Assembly: GCA_933228675.1 (NCBI GenBank)
Contig: OW121742.1
Location: forward strand, 16,198,489 to 16,262,488
Reading direction: 5' to 3'
From: Stomorhina lunata
Taxonomy: Eukaryota; Arthropoda; Insecta; Diptera; Rhiniidae
Length of the DNA stretch: 64,000 bases
Shown here one piece after another: positions 25,301 through 39,200 of this stretch. The stretch's first letter is position 1. Each line of letters begins with the position of its first letter. The notes beneath the pieces were generated by a model. That model did not search any database. It worked only from the letters and a program-made list of their open reading frames with translations, and was not told where the DNA came from. The position numbers and the translations under genes were made by a program.

Positions 25301-28300
25301 CGGAGAACGCCTATGACGATGAGAATCCCTAGATCTAGATTCTTTGGATTCTTTAGTTTCCATCATAGGCTTAACAATAGCCACTTCTTTTGCTGGTTTT
25401 ACTAATTTTTCTGTGAAATCCATTTCATCTTTGTCTTCTGAGACTTTCTTTTCAAGTTCTTCATTAAGAGAGACATTAAATATAGCTGGTTTAGTGGGTA
25501 ATTTCATGGGTGATATTGTCAACTTAATCGCTTCACGATTAGCATCAAATATTTTATTTGGTTCCTCGGGAGGTGGTGGCGGTGGCTGAAAGCCTAAATC
25601 ATTGACTGGTAAAGCGGGAACAAAGTCTGAAATATGTTTAACAGACGGTACCTTTTCAGCCGTTTGTGTATTTTTGGCATATTTTTGTAATATAATTTTC
25701 TTTTCTTGTAAGAATAACATTTCCATTTTGTGCAATTCTTCACTTATTTCGTCGTTCGAATCGTAGTTGGCCCTCATCATTTGTATACGCGATAAATTTG
25801 CCTCTAAATTTTTGAGTTTCTTGAAATCTTTGGCTACATTTGATTTAGGAGTGGCTTTGCTTTGAGATACTGGTGTGGGAGGAGTTTGTTTTAATATTAA
25901 ATTCTTTTGCAAAGGCGAAGGTGATGGAGTTCGAGCTTCTCTTTCGACTAGGGTAGACTTTTCATTAAGAATTTCTAATTCACTAGGTTTTTTACCCAAA
26001 ACTGAAGGGCTATTTTTAACCATAGATGTAGGACTGCTGGCTTCCTCGATATTTGTAATTTTTGGAGTCGGTTTTACAATTGATTTAAATTCATCGCCAT
26101 CATTGCTATCTTCAGAAGAAGAATCAGATGAAGATGAGCTTGACGAATTTGAAGAAGAATTTGATTCTGATGATGATGACGAGGTCGAGGAAGATGTTGA
26201 GCTGGAGTTGGAAGTTGATGATGTAGATAGGGGATCATCACTTTGATTTTGTGTTTCATTTACGGGATCATTTGAAATATTTTTAGCATTTGCAGTTGAA
26301 TTTTCCTCTATATTGTTAGCTTGTTCCTTGGTGTTTGTTTTCATATCGACCCCCGAAGCTTCGACACTTTTTATAAATTGATCATACAACTCCTGCATTC
26401 CGAACAATTCAGGTTTTTTACTCTCCTGTGGTTCTACTGTTTGCATCTTATTTTCTTTTTGTAACACCTTGGGTTCTTGTGATATCGGCAATTTCTTCAA
26501 CAAATCTAGAGGAGGTGTCAGTGGCAGTGGCAGTGTACTATCATCGTTTTTACCTACTTTTGATTCATTTGTTGACTCTGAATGATCATACTTTTGTAAT
26601 AACTCTTTTGGAGGACTAGGGTTAGCAAAACGTGTAACAAATGAATCTTCTTCTGTCAGATCGGGTGAAGATTTTCGAGGAGTAGACATGTCTGTGGGCA
26701 TATTAGAATTCATGTCAAGGTCTACATCTTCTTCGTTTTCCCAGTTATCCATATAGTCATCGGTATCGGGACTATCTTCCTTATCACTAGGAGATTTTTG
26801 ATTTTTGAATGAGTCGTTAGTCTCTTCATCATCAGCTAATATAAAATCGTCTTCATTGCCATCTTCGGGGAATAAAAATTCAGTTTGAGTAAATGAAAGC
26901 GGTCTCTTTTTAGGTGCTTGTTTAACTGGAGATTTAGATTTCTTATTGTCCTTTGTAACCGGCTTTTCTTGAGACTTATCCTGGCTTTTTTTCTGCTTTG
27001 GTGGAGGTGTAGTTGATTTAAAATACTTTTCCGGTGTCATATCGATATGTTTAGATTTTGCGTGCGAGTCTTTTCCTTTGTCATCCTTACGTTTGGGTGA
27101 TGTAGACCGTTTACGTTTGTTTCTAGATTCTGGAGTTTTTTCCCTTTTCCTATTTTTGCTCTCCTTCTCTTTTGCATTTATAGAATCAAGAGATCCTTTT
27201 ATATCCCGTTCGCCCGACTTTGATGGTTTTGATGAAATTCTGCTGGAACTGTAGCCAGAACTATCGCCTAGCTTGCGATCTCTAGAAAGGCGACGCTTAC
27301 TGGATAAATCACGATCGCGACTTTTGGTACGTGTACGAGACCGTGAGTCAATTTTACCAAAGAATCTATCGCGCGACATTGATCTTTTGAAGGGATTACG
27401 ATATTTCGAAGAAACTTCAGTGCGAGACTTGCTTTTTTCACAATCTTTTTCATCGTGACGTAATTTATTTATATCTTTATCATAGCTTTTAGAAATCTTA
27501 TCATCTTTGTAAGAATCTTTGGATTTATCTTTAGAAGATATTAATGATGATTTATCTTTATGCTTAGTTTCCTTTTCTTCTTTATTTTTGGAAGAGTCCA
27601 GTAGTTTTTCCTTTTCTTTATCTTTTTCCTCCTCTTTAGATTTTTTGTTTGTTTCTTTATCTTTATATGCTTTAGGTTTTTCTTTTTCAGAGCATTTTTC
27701 TTCTTTATGACATATTATTTTTGGATTTTCTTCAGTGGATCTTTTATCAGTGGCTTTGTCCAATTCTCGTTCTGGCGTTAATCTTTCTTTACTACTTTGA
27801 TGTTTTTGCGTTTTCTTCATTAAAAGGTCTTTAGCCGCTTCAATAGTTTCCAATTTCATGTCATCTTGCTGTAATAGTTTGTCAATACGTTTCTGTATTT
27901 CTAAAGCATTTTGTAAAGATGAAGGTTTTTGACTTTTAGGTTCCTTTAAGGGCGGCAAAGGTGGCGTAACACTACCAAAAACTTCCAAATCTTTTTCGAC
28001 TACTGGCTTTTTAGGAACAGGTGGAGGAGATTCTGCAAATATATCGAATCCCTTTTCAGTTTCACTTTTTGTAGACTTTGTCGGATGATTTTCTTTTGTT
28101 TCTTCCGAAACGTTTTCCTCTGTAGGTTCAACTTTTATTATTAGAGGTTTAACTTTTAGGGTCAAGTCCTCTATTTTAAATTGTGTAGTCTCAATTTTTT
28201 CTTGTTTGATATTTTCCACAGTATTACGTATTTCTTCCTCGTTTGGCATTTCTTCGTCTTTATCTTCTCGCTTATCCGGCGAATTTTCATGTAGTGTTTC

Positions 28301-30760
28301 CGTATCTTCTGAAGAATTTTCTTGCTGTTGTGTTGGCGTAGTTCTGTTCGATCCATAGGATTTACGTATTTTTTCAATTTTCTTTCTACTAGATTTTCTA
28401 GATTTTTTCTTGTGTTTCGTTGATGACGTAGATGATTTTCTCGATCTTTTCGATTTCTTTGCATCTTTCTCTTTGGATTTTTTCAACTTTTTCTTTTCTT
28501 TTGAAAGAGATTTGTGCTTTTTGTCTTTGTCTTTTTTACAAGTTTGATCATGTTTTTGCTCATCGACGCTTTCGGTATTATTATCGTCCCATCTATCTTC
28601 TGCTTGGGCGCTATTTGAACTTTGAGGTTTTACATCTGCATGAATGCCATGGAATTTGTTGTATTTAAATGCATACGATAATGATGGTTTACATTTTGTC
28701 CACCTATTAGGATGAAAATAGAAATTAAATGTATAAATTTAAATTAACAGAAAGTTGTAACAAAGTAAAAAATACAATATTTTATACCAAGCAAAGCATA
28801 AATTTTGCAAATTTGAAATTAATAGCATTGTATTTTATAAAGGCACAAAATATGTACTTACTGTAAATCCGAAGATGGTGGCAGTATAGGTGAATGACCG
28901 CGATTAGGGGGCGGAGTATGATGTTGTTGACGCTGATGATGCATACCATGAGCGCCAAATTTATGTGGACCGCCACTACTAGAGACGCCCCCAAAGAATG
29001 GTGGTCGGAAACCTTGAAAAGGCATGCGACCACGCATACCACCACGTCCACGCGGTATAAAACCACCGCGGCCATGGGAAAAGTCTGGACGGGGACCACG
29101 CATAAAAGGATTCATTGGACGAAAGCCACCCATAAATGCTTCATTTAAGAGATGAGGTGGTGGTTGTAGATGAGGCGGATAACGTGATGTTTGCATGGCG
29201 GGTACAGCAACAGCAGAATTTAATACGCTACCATGCTTTTCCGTTGACGAAACAGGCACATCATCATCGTCATCAGCTCCAGAAGAACATAGACCTTCAC
29301 TTTCTTCCGATTCGGCAGGTTTTTTGTTTTTACGCTTTGTTCGTTCTTCCTTTTCGGTGCTTTCTTCCTCGCAGCTTAATAAGACATTTTCAGCGGCCTT
29401 TTTGGCTAAGGATTTAGAAATAAAAATGTTATTGTTATTCTTTGACATTAAAGATATTAAAGAACTTCCGTTAAAAATACTATTTTAGGGAGTGTTTAGA
29501 ATAATATACCTATTTACTATTTCAAGCAAAACTTATCCATAGTGCAACAAATAATATTTTTTTTTATCACGTTATCTTTTATAGATAGATACATATGTCC
29601 GATGAGGGGTATTCAAACAATTATGTAATTTTTGTACTAAGAAATGAAATCCATCCAATTACCCAGAAATTTTGCCAGCGGAAATGTATTTAAAAAAAGG
29701 ATGTCTATCAACATGTCATGCTTAAGTGGACAACCACCTCAAAAACCGTAACAGAGGCAACTTTAAAATATTTTACAGAAGAACATCCGAAAAATGTCTA
29801 TAAATTTAAAAATGGTGAAAAATATGTCAAAATTAAATTTCTGTTCAAGTTTTATTTAACCTTATAGAACTTCAAATTTTATTCGAAACTCATTTTTAAA
29901 AATTCAGTGGCAAAAATAACTCAGATTTACACAAATCTCTGGAAAATCTTTGAATTGACAAAAAGAAATTGGAGTCTACATTGTAGGATATCATATTGCC
30001 GTCTTGACCGACAGTTTTTTACTAACAAACTTTTCAGTAACACAAAACTACAAAGACCTTTTTCTTTGAATGAGAATCTATAGTTTTGTTAATATACAGA
30101 ATTATATAAAAATCAAAGAACTTTTCAAAGAAATCATAAAAGTATGACTTTGCGTATGAAAACAAATAATCAAAGCAACTTACCTTTCTTTAATTTTTTC
30201 AACTTTTTACGTTCTTCCTTGGCCTTACGTCTTTGCTCCAGTTCCAAATCATTTCCTCCAGATTGACGACGTATTTCTGCTTCTAGTTTGCGTTTGTCCG
30301 TCTCTTCTTTACGTTTCTTAGCATCTAATTCTAAAATTGCACGTACCTTTTCCTCACAGGCTTCCGCCTCCAGCTGAGAAACTGTTTTTAAGGCTTTCGC
30401 TAAAGTTTCTTTGGCTAATTGTTTGGCAGGTGGATCTGGTTTAGACTCCAAAGCCAAACGTGATGGTGTAGATTCCTTTACCATGGCCGGACTAGAGCCT
30501 GGCGGTGGTGTTTTGACCTCGCCTGGTTCTAAACTGCTGTCACCACCTTGCATATCGTCTAAAAATCCAAACGTCAACTTGGCTACACCCTCCACGGAAA
30601 CTTTGATATCGTTTTTACCGCTATTACCTGCGACCACAGACACAACCTCCAAATCAAGGCCTCTACTAGTACTGCTGGATACAAAGTTGTTAGCGTCGCG
30701 CTCCACCTCCTCATGCTCTACAAATACACTTTCGAAATCTTTTGTGTTCGATTCCGTCAT
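22356..30760 (-). CDS. Giant Ser/Arg-, Lys-, Pro-rich nuclear-type protein
   Basis: Product not recognised. Exons in transcript order: 30760-30184, 29405-28862, 28703-23784 and 23682-22356 (stop TGA). Introns are GT-AG and frames close to 2,455 residues. Order of regions: an acidic N terminus; a Lys/Glu coiled coil spanning the exon 1/2 junction; an RGG/GF-rich patch in exon 2 (PRGRGGMRGRMPF); very long Lys/Glu/Ser low complexity; an acidic patch and poly-Ser; RS dipeptides (~25.0-25.3 kb); SPRSP repeats (~24.65-24.95 kb); a possibly folded block around SRISLDARINIVLN; a conserved-looking block across the last intron (KKKVYFEDGIYPSRDSDDED, then KIRRKVLRLRKKRG); a Pro/Met-rich and a His-rich tail (~22.5 kb). 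No catalytic domain, RRM or zinc finger is seen. Composition suggests an RNA-processing or transcription-associated scaffold such as an SRRM-like protein, but that is inference only. Confidence 0.85.
29406..30183 (-). other. First intron of the giant gene
   Basis: This 778-bp intron lies between exons 1 and 2. It is AT-rich, with no repeat or ORF of note. The acceptor ATCCTTAG and donor GTAAGT are clean. Confidence 0.7.
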
Positions 30761-31780
30761 GTAGTTTTCTTTATATGTACATCAATAAATTTCTTATCTT
30801 TTTAATCCTTTACTTATTAAGCAAAAATATGTACTAACAAACAAATAATCATCGTTTTTCAACTTACACAATTCACAGTTTTATCATTTTTCAGTTCATT
30901 TCAGTGTTTTTTTGTTCATTTAGTAATTAAATTTCAATGTTTGCGAGTTGAAATGAGTTCCACTAAAAAACACACATTTAACCATTTGACTTAGTAATAC
31001 AAATAGTTCTAGCAGTCAGTCCGTAGTAATCATTGCTGCTTATTATTTATCATCATCGTGATCACCAATGTTCATCATCATCATCGCCGTCGTCGTTGTC
31101 TTCACCTCAATGTGTATAACTTTTCCAAGTGCACAGCAATTGTTTTATTATGTGTAGTTGTGTGTCTCGTCGAGTGGTTACAAAAAAAAAATCAATTAAT
31201 TATGTAGCAGAGAATAGACGTTCTTCAGTGCACGCGTTAGGAAAATTTTCATTTGCAATTTAAGGTGCTTTAATCACAGTTTTGTGTTATAATTTCATAT
31301 TACTAGTAAAACTAAGTTGTTATATTTAATTTTTCTATAAACTTTATGTTATTTAATAACTTTTCTGGGGGTGATAAACTGATTTGAAAACTTATCAAAA
31401 ATAATCGCGTCTAAAAAATTTCTGCTACTATTAATGATGCTTCTTCTTGTTTTTCTCGTGCATGTATAAAAAGCAACAACAATTAAAAGCAAATGTCATT
31501 ACCAGTATATACAAAAGCTAAATTCTCTGAAATTAAATACTATTGCACAAATTGGTGGTGTTTATTGTCTGATTGGATTATTTTGATAATGAACACAACC
31601 AGTAAGGAAATTTATTTTTGTTGGCATACTTTAAGGCTGAAAATATTCTATAACAAGATAATAGGGAAAATTATAATAGTAAAACAATTTTTATAAGTTA
31701 AAATTATAACAAAAATTAAAATTATAACAAAAACTTTGTATCGACATTTTTTTTTAAATTTTATATAGTTATATTGTCTA
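30761..31780. other. 5' flank of the giant gene
   Basis: This region should contain the minus-strand 5' UTR and promoter of the large gene. A less AT-rich patch (31010-31200) holds CAGTCAGTCCGTAG, an initiator-like TCAGTC on the plus strand, and a CATCATCATCATCGCCGTCG run. No ORF is credible. Confidence 0.4.
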
Positions 31781-32640
31781 TAAAAAAATTTTATTCTTAT
31801 TTTTCTATACTAAAATTTATAACGAAAAAAATTCAAAAAAAATATATGTATTTATATTTAAAAATTTTCTATTAAATTTGAATATCAAAAATGTTTATAT
31901 ACAAATTTTTTTATACCAAAACATTTTTTATAGAAGTTTTTGTGAACCCAAAAACTGTACACATTTATAACGAAAAACTCCTATAGACAAATTTTCTATA
32001 GAAATATTTTTGTAATGAAAAATTTTGTATAGCATTTTCTATAGACAAATTTTAAAAACGAAAAAGTTTTGTTATAAACATTTAATATTAAATGTTTGTA
32101 TTCGAAAAATTTTATTAACAAAAATTTTCTACATTAAATTTTTACTGCTGAATTTTCTATAGAAATATTTTAAACTCAAAAGTTTTTTGTTGAAATGTTC
32201 TCATATCGAAACACATATTTTTATATCGAAAAATTTTCTATAGAAAAATATTTATAAAGAAACATTTTTATTAAAAAGTTTTCATACCGAAAAATTTCTA
32301 TAACGGAAAATTCTTTATACCGACTTTTTTATAGGAATATTTTAATACTGAAAATTTTTTATAACGAAAAATTTTCTACAGAAAACTTTTAACTGAAAAT
32401 TTTACGAGTATTCTACGTAATATTTTTTTATAACGAACAATTTTTACAGAAAATTTTTTACAATGAAAAATTTATAAAGAAACATTTTTATTTTTATAAC
32501 TAAAAATTTTCTACCGAAAAATTTTTATAACAAAAAATTTTTGAAAAAAAAACATTTTTATAGAAAAATTCTGTTTTAACAAAAATTTGTCTTAACAATA
32601 AGAAAAAATATATAGAAACAATTTGTTTCAACAAAAATTT
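31781..32640. repeat. Degenerate border of the 33-bp array
   Basis: Diverged units contain TTTTCTATAGAAAT, TATAACGAAAAATTTTCTA and related strings with irregular length. They merge to the right into the homogeneous 33-bp array, as expected for the old edge of an expanding tandem array. Confidence 0.7.
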
Positions 32641-34870
32641 TTTTTTAGAAAAATTTTTGTTTTAACAAAAAATTTTCTATAGAAAAATTTTGTTTTCACA
32701 AAAAATTTTCTATAGAAAAATTTTGTTTTCACAAAAAATTTTCTATAGAAAATTTTTGTTTTCACAAAAAATTTTCTATAGAAAATTTTTGTTTTCACAA
32801 AAAATTTTCTATAGAAAATTTTTGTTTTCACAAAAAATTTTCTATAGAAAATTTTTGTTTTCACAAAAAATTTTCTATAGAAAATTTTTGTTTTCACAAA
32901 AAATTTTCTATAGAAAATTTTTGTTTTCACAAAAAATTTTCTATAGAAAATTTTTGTTTTCACAAAAAATTTTCTATAGAAAATTTTTGTTTTCACAAAA
33001 AATTTTCTATAGAAAATTTTTGTTTTCACAAAAAATTTTCTATAGAAAATTTTTGTTTTCACAAAAAATTTTCTATAGAAAATTTTTGTTTTCACAAAAA
33101 ATTTTCTATAGAAAATTTTTGTTTTCACAAAAAATTTTCTATAGAAAATTTTTGTTTTCACAAAAAATTTTCTATAGAAAATTTTTGTTTTCACAAAAAA
33201 TTTTCTATAGAAAATTTTTGTTTTCACAAAAAATTTTCTATAGAAAATTTTTGTTTTCACAAAAAATTTTCTATAGAAAATTTTTGTTTTCACAAAAAAT
33301 TTTCTATAGAAAATTTTTGTTTTCACAAAAAATTTTCTATAGAAAATTTTTGTTTTCACAAAAAATTTTCTATAGAAAATTTTTGTTTTCACAAAAAATT
33401 TTCTATAGAAAATTTTTGTTTTCACAAAAAATTTTCTATAGAAAATTTTTGTTTTCACAAAAAATTTTCTATAGAAAATTTTTGTTTTCACAAAAAATTT
33501 TCTATAGAAAATTTTTGTTTTCACAAAAAATTTTCTATAGAAAATTTTTGTTTTCACAAAAAATTTTCTATAGAAAATTTTTGTTTTCACAAAAAATTTT
33601 CTATAGAAAATTTTTGTTTTCACAAAAAATTTTCTATAGAAAATTTTTGTTTTCACAAAAAATTTTCTATAGAAAATTTTTGTTTTCACAAAAAATTTTC
33701 TATAGAAAATTTTTGTTTTCACAAAAAATTTTCTATAGAAAATTTTTGTTTTCACAAAAAATTTTCTATAGAAAATTTTTGTTTTCACAAAAAATTTTCT
33801 ATAGAAAATTTTTGTTTTCACAAAAAATTTTCTATAGAAAATTTTTGTTTTCACAAAAAATTTTCTATAGAAAATTTTTGTTTTCACAAAAAATTTTCTA
33901 TAGAAAATTTTTGTTTTCACAAAAAATTTTCTATAGAAAATTTTTGTTTTCACAAAAAATTTTCTATAGAAAATTTTTGTTTTCACAAAAAATTTTCTAT
34001 AGAAAATTTTTGTTTTCACAAAAAATTTTCTATAGAAAATTTTTGTTTTCACAAAAAATTTTCTATAGAAAATTTTTGTTTTCACAAAAAATTTTCTATA
34101 GAAAATTTTTGTTTTCACAAAAAATTTTCTATAGAAAATTTTTGTTTTCACAAAAAATTTTCTATAGAAAATTTTTGTTTTCACAAAAAATTTTCTATAG
34201 AAAATTTTTGTTTTCACAAAAAATTTTCTATAGAAAATTTTTGTTTTCACAAAAAATTTTCTATAGAAAATTTTTGTTTTCACAAAAAATTTTCTATAGA
34301 AAATTTTTGTTTTCACAAAAAATTTTCTATAGAAAATTTTTGTTTTCACAAAAAATTTTCTATAGAAAATTTTTGTTTTCACAAAAAATTTTCTATAGAA
34401 AATTTTTGTTTTCACAAAAAATTTTCTATAGAAAATTTTTGTTTTCACAAAAAATTTTCTATAGTAAATTTTTGTTTTCACAAAAAATTTTCTATAGTAA
34501 ATTTTTGTTTTCACAAAAAATTTTCTATAGAAAATTTTTGTTTTCACAAAAAATTTTCTATAGAAAATTTTTGTTTTCACAAAAAATTTTCTATAGAAAA
34601 TTTTTGTTTTCACAAAAAATTTTCTATAGAAAATTTTTGTTTTCACAAAAAATTTTCTATAGAAAATTTTTGTTTTCACAAAAAATTTTCTATAGAAAAT
34701 TTTTGTTTTCACAAAAAATTTTCTATAGAAAATTTTTGTTTTCACAAAAAATTTTCTATAGAAAATTTTTGTTTTCACAAAAAATTTTCTATAGAAAATT
34801 TTTGTTTTCACAAAAAATTTTCTATAGAAAATTTTTGTTTTCACAAAAAATTTTCTATAGAAAATTTTCT
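32641..34870. repeat. Homogeneous 33-bp tandem array, ~66 copies
   Basis: The unit joins the palindromic core TTTTCTATAGAAAA to a spacer reading TTTTGTTTTCACAAAA. About 66 copies follow in register with almost no differences. The clearest variants are TATAGTAAAT in two adjacent copies near 34460 and 34493, and TTTAAC for TTCAC in the leftmost copies. Because 33 is a multiple of three and the unit lacks stops in some frames, both strands carry long open frames, which I do not regard as genes. Confidence 0.97.
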
Positions 34871-36229
34871 ATTAAAATATTTAAGTTAAAGTTTATCATT
34901 CGGAGTTTATCTAAAAAAAATTCTAATAGGTCTCATAAATACAAAACACTTAAGACAGCAACTTTAATAATGTCCCTCATCAGAACAACAACAAAAACGT
35001 CTACTCAAAAACAAAAGACTTAGAACAGCTACTTTATGATTAAATTTTCATTATTGATGAAATGTTTAATAAATAATATTTTAGATTTTCAATTTAAAAC
35101 AATAAATTACAAAAAATAGTTAACAAGATTCTTATTATTGTAAACTCGAGTTTGTTGAAGCATGAAGTTTTCAAATATTTATCTATGATAATTTTATTAC
35201 CACAACAAATCCCAACTATTCAATAATATCAATAGCATCTAATTATTTATTATTTTAATTAACAAAAAACAATTAAATTTCCATAAACAATAAATATTCA
35301 TAAAAATTATAATAATAAACAATATTTTCCGGGATTTAATTATTTCATTTAAATAAAAATCCAGCAAAAGCTTCTTCATTTTTTTTTATCACGATTTTAG
35401 ATGCATCTTAAAGAAAAAAATAACAGCAAATCACGTTTGGTTATATATCGAAAAAAAAAATTACTGAACAAAAAAAAAAAAAAATCAAAAACTTGAAGAA
35501 ACTGGTTAAAAGCTAAAGAAAATACTATGAAAAACGAAAACTGGAGCGTTTTGTTTTTCCTTAACCAAAAAAAAAAAAAAAGATAAATGTTATGCAAAAA
35601 TCTATGTTTTTTCTACTTGTTTCATTTTTCGTAAAACATGAAAAAAATGAAACAAGTAAAATGCAATTTTAACGTTTTGTTTTACAGTTTTTTTATATGT
35701 GTATTATGAACTCTATGACTGTCGGTCGGTCTATTATATGAATCGTTACTTGAAACTGATAGATCGCGATCGCAAGTGAACTGAGTGAGTAAACAATTTT
35801 TGTTGTGTAAATGTGAATCAGTTGATGGCTATTGCCACCGCTTCAATACTAAAGGAGTCAGCATTTTCTTTTATTTGATTTTTTTTTCTTAAAATTTTGT
35901 GCACCTTTTGTTGCCTGCCTGCCTGACAAGTGTGTGCAAAATTTTTTAGTTTTTCTTTTGTATTGGGAAAAATTTTTATATTTAATTTTCTCTGTTATTA
36001 ACTTTCACTGCATTATGCACAAGTAATTAAATTTTATTTCAGTCATATAAGTTATGTTTTATTATATTCAAAAGACAACAAAAAAATAGGGAAAATAAAT
36101 TTGAATATAATTTGTCATAGATTGAAATCATTGCGTTTTAGGATGTTAAGATTTATAATCAAAATCACATGACTATAAAATGAATTTCATTTATATTTGG
36201 TTACATAATTTACGAAATTTATATTATTG
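34871..36229. other. Spacer between arrays
   Basis: The first part holds two variants of a short array-border motif (34938-34967 and 35006-35035). The middle is AT-rich. A GC-richer island lies at about 35710-35960 (GTCGGTCGGTCTATTATATG; GATAGATCGCGATCGCAAGT) and could be a promoter or 5' exon, without proof. No ORF is credible. Confidence 0.5.
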
Positions 36230-39200
36230 CAATTTTTACCGAAAATTGTAAATTATAAATTTCTTTATAAAAATTTTTACTATAAAAATTTCTATAAAAA
36301 TGTTTCGTTATAAAAATCTTTTATTATAAACATTTTTATAGAAAATTTTTCATTATTAAAGTTTCTATAGAATATTTTTCATTAGAGGCATTTTTCTTTA
36401 TAAAAATTTTTATAGAAAATTATTTGTTATAAAGATTTTTATAAAAAAATATGTAACTATAAAAATTTCTATATACAATTTTTTTATTAATTTCTATATA
36501 AAATTTGTATAACCAAAACATTTTCCATAAAAATATTTATAACGAAAAATTTTATAACCGAAAAATTTTTTATAAAATCTTTTATAACCAAAAAATTTTG
36601 GATCAAAATTTTTATAAGGAAAAATTTTAGATCAAAATTTTTATAACAAACAATTTTCTATAAAATCTTTTACAACGAAAAATTTTCTATACAAATTTTG
36701 TATAGAAATTTTTATAAAGAAAAATTTTCTATAAAATTTTTATAACAAAAAAATTTTGGATCAAAATTTTTATAACCGAAAAATTTTGCATCAAAATTTT
36801 TATAACGAAAAATTTTCTATAAAAATTTGTATAACCAAACAATTTTCTATAAAAGTTTTTGTAACGAAAAAGTTTCTTTAAAAATTTTAAAATCTTAAAA
36901 TTTTTACAACCGAAAAATTTTCTTTAAACATTTTTAAAACCGAAAAATTTTTCGTTATAAAATTTTTATAGAAAATCATTCGTTATAAAAATGTTTATAG
37001 CAAATTTTTCGTTATAAAACTTTTTATAGAAAATTTTTCGTTATAAAAATTTTTATAGCAAGTTTTTCGTTATAAAAATTTTTATAGGAAATTTTTTTGT
37101 TATAAAACTTTTATAGAAAATTCTTCGTTACAAAAATTTTTATAGAAAATTTTTCGTTACAAAAATTTTTATAGAAAATTTTTTGTTACAAAAATATTTA
37201 TAGAAAATTTTTCGTTATAAAAATTTTTATAGAAAATTTGTCGTTATAAAAATTTTTATAGAAAATTTGTCGTTATAAAAATTTTTATAGAAAATTTGTC
37301 GTTATAAAAGCTTTTATAGAAATTTTTTTGTTATAAAAGCTTTTATAGAAATTTTTTTGTTATAAAAATTTTTGTAGAAATTTTTCATTATTAAAATTTT
37401 TATAGAAAATTTTTCCTTATAAACATTTTTAAAGAAAATTTTAAGGTTATAAAAATGTTTGTGGAAAATCTTTTGTTATAAAAACTTTTATAGAAAATAT
37501 TTCCTTTTAAAAATTTTTATAAAAAATTTTTCGTTATTAAAGTTTTTATAGATAACTTTTCGGTTATATAAATTGTTGTAGAAAATTTTTCGATTATAAA
37601 AATATTTATAGAAAATTTTTTGTTACAAAAATTTTTAAAGAAAACCTTTCGTTATAAAAATTTTAAGAGAAAATTTTCAGTCAAAAAAATTTTTGTAGAA
37701 AATTTTCGGTTATAAAAGTATTTATACAAAATTTTTTGTTATGAAATTTTTTATTGCAAATTTTTCGTTAAAAAATTTTTAAAGAAAATTTTTCGTTATA
37801 AAATGTTTATAGAAAATTTTTCGTTATAAAAATTATTATAGAAAATTATTCGTTATAAAAATTTTTATAAAAAATTTTCCGTTATAAAAATTTTTATAGA
37901 AAACTTTTCGTTATAAAAACTTCTTTAGAAAATGTTTCGTTACAAAAATTTTAATAGAAATTTTTCGTTCTAAAATTTTTATAGAAAATTTTTCGTTATA
38001 AAAATGTTATAGAAAATTTTTCAATTTAAAATTTAATAGAAAATTTTTCGTTATAAAAATTTTTATAAAAAAGTTTTCGTTATAAAAATTTTTATGGCAA
38101 ATTTTTCGTTATAAAAAAAATATTTTGGTTACAAAAATTTTTATAGAAAATTTTTCGTTATAAAAATTTTTATAGAAAATTTTTCGTTATAAAAATTTTT
38201 ATAGAAAATTTTTAGTTAGAAAAATTTACACAGAAAACTTTTCGTTATACAAATTTTTATACAAAATATTTGGTTAAAAAAAATTTTATAGAAAATTTTT
38301 CGTTATAAAAATTTTTATAGAAAATTTTTCGTTATAAAAATTTTTGTAGAAAAATGTTCGGTACTAAACATTTTTATAGAAAATTTTTCGTTGTAAAAAT
38401 TTTTTGGTTATGAAAATTGTTATAGAAATATTTTTGTTATATATATTTTTATAGAAAATTTATACAGAAAAATTTTAGTTCTAAAAATTTTTAGTTATAA
38501 AAATTTGTTAGAAAATTTTTCGTTATAAAAATGTTTATAGAAAGTTTTTCGTTATAAAAACATTTATAAAAATTTTTTCGTTATAAAAATTTTTATAGAA
38601 AATTTTTCGTTAAAAAAATTTTTATTGGAAATTTTTCGTTACAAAAATTTTTATAGAAAATTTTTCCTTATAAAAATTTAAAAAAAAAAAATTTTCGTTA
38701 TCAAAATTTTTATAGAAAATTTTTTGTTATATAAATTTTTAAAGAAAATTTTTTTTATAAAAATTTTGTTAAAAATTTTTCGTTTTAAAAATTTTTATAA
38801 AGAATTTTTCGTTATATAAATTTTTAAAGAAAATTTTTCGTTTTTAAATTTTTATAGAAAATTGTTCGTTATAAAAAAATAAAATTTCTATAGAAAATTT
38901 TCGGTTGTAAAAATTTTTATAAAAAATTTTTCGTTATAAATTTTTTTTCGTTAAAAAAACTTTTATAAAAATGTTTCTTTATAAAAACTTAAATAGAAAA
39001 TGTTTCGTTATAAAAATTTTTCGTTTTAAAAAATTTTATAGAAAATTTTTGGTTATAAAAATTTTTATAGAAAATTTTTGGTTAAAAAAATTTTTATATA
39101 AAATTTTTCGTTTTAAAAAATTTTATAGAAAATTTTTGGTTATAAAAATTTTTATAGAAAATTTTTCGTTATAAAAATTTTTATATAAAATTTTTCGTTT

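Noticed and set aside
23784..28703. Assignment of the giant gene to Set1, PHRF1, ZC3H13 or PNISR
   Set aside because: No SET, RRM, PHD/RING or CCCH motif is present, and recalled sequences of those families do not match beyond RS composition.
32628..35023. Open frames of 738 and 777 codons on opposite strands
   Set aside because: They follow from a stop-free 33-bp tandem unit; the sequence is a perfect 11-residue repeat on both strands with no start context or neighbouring coding signal.
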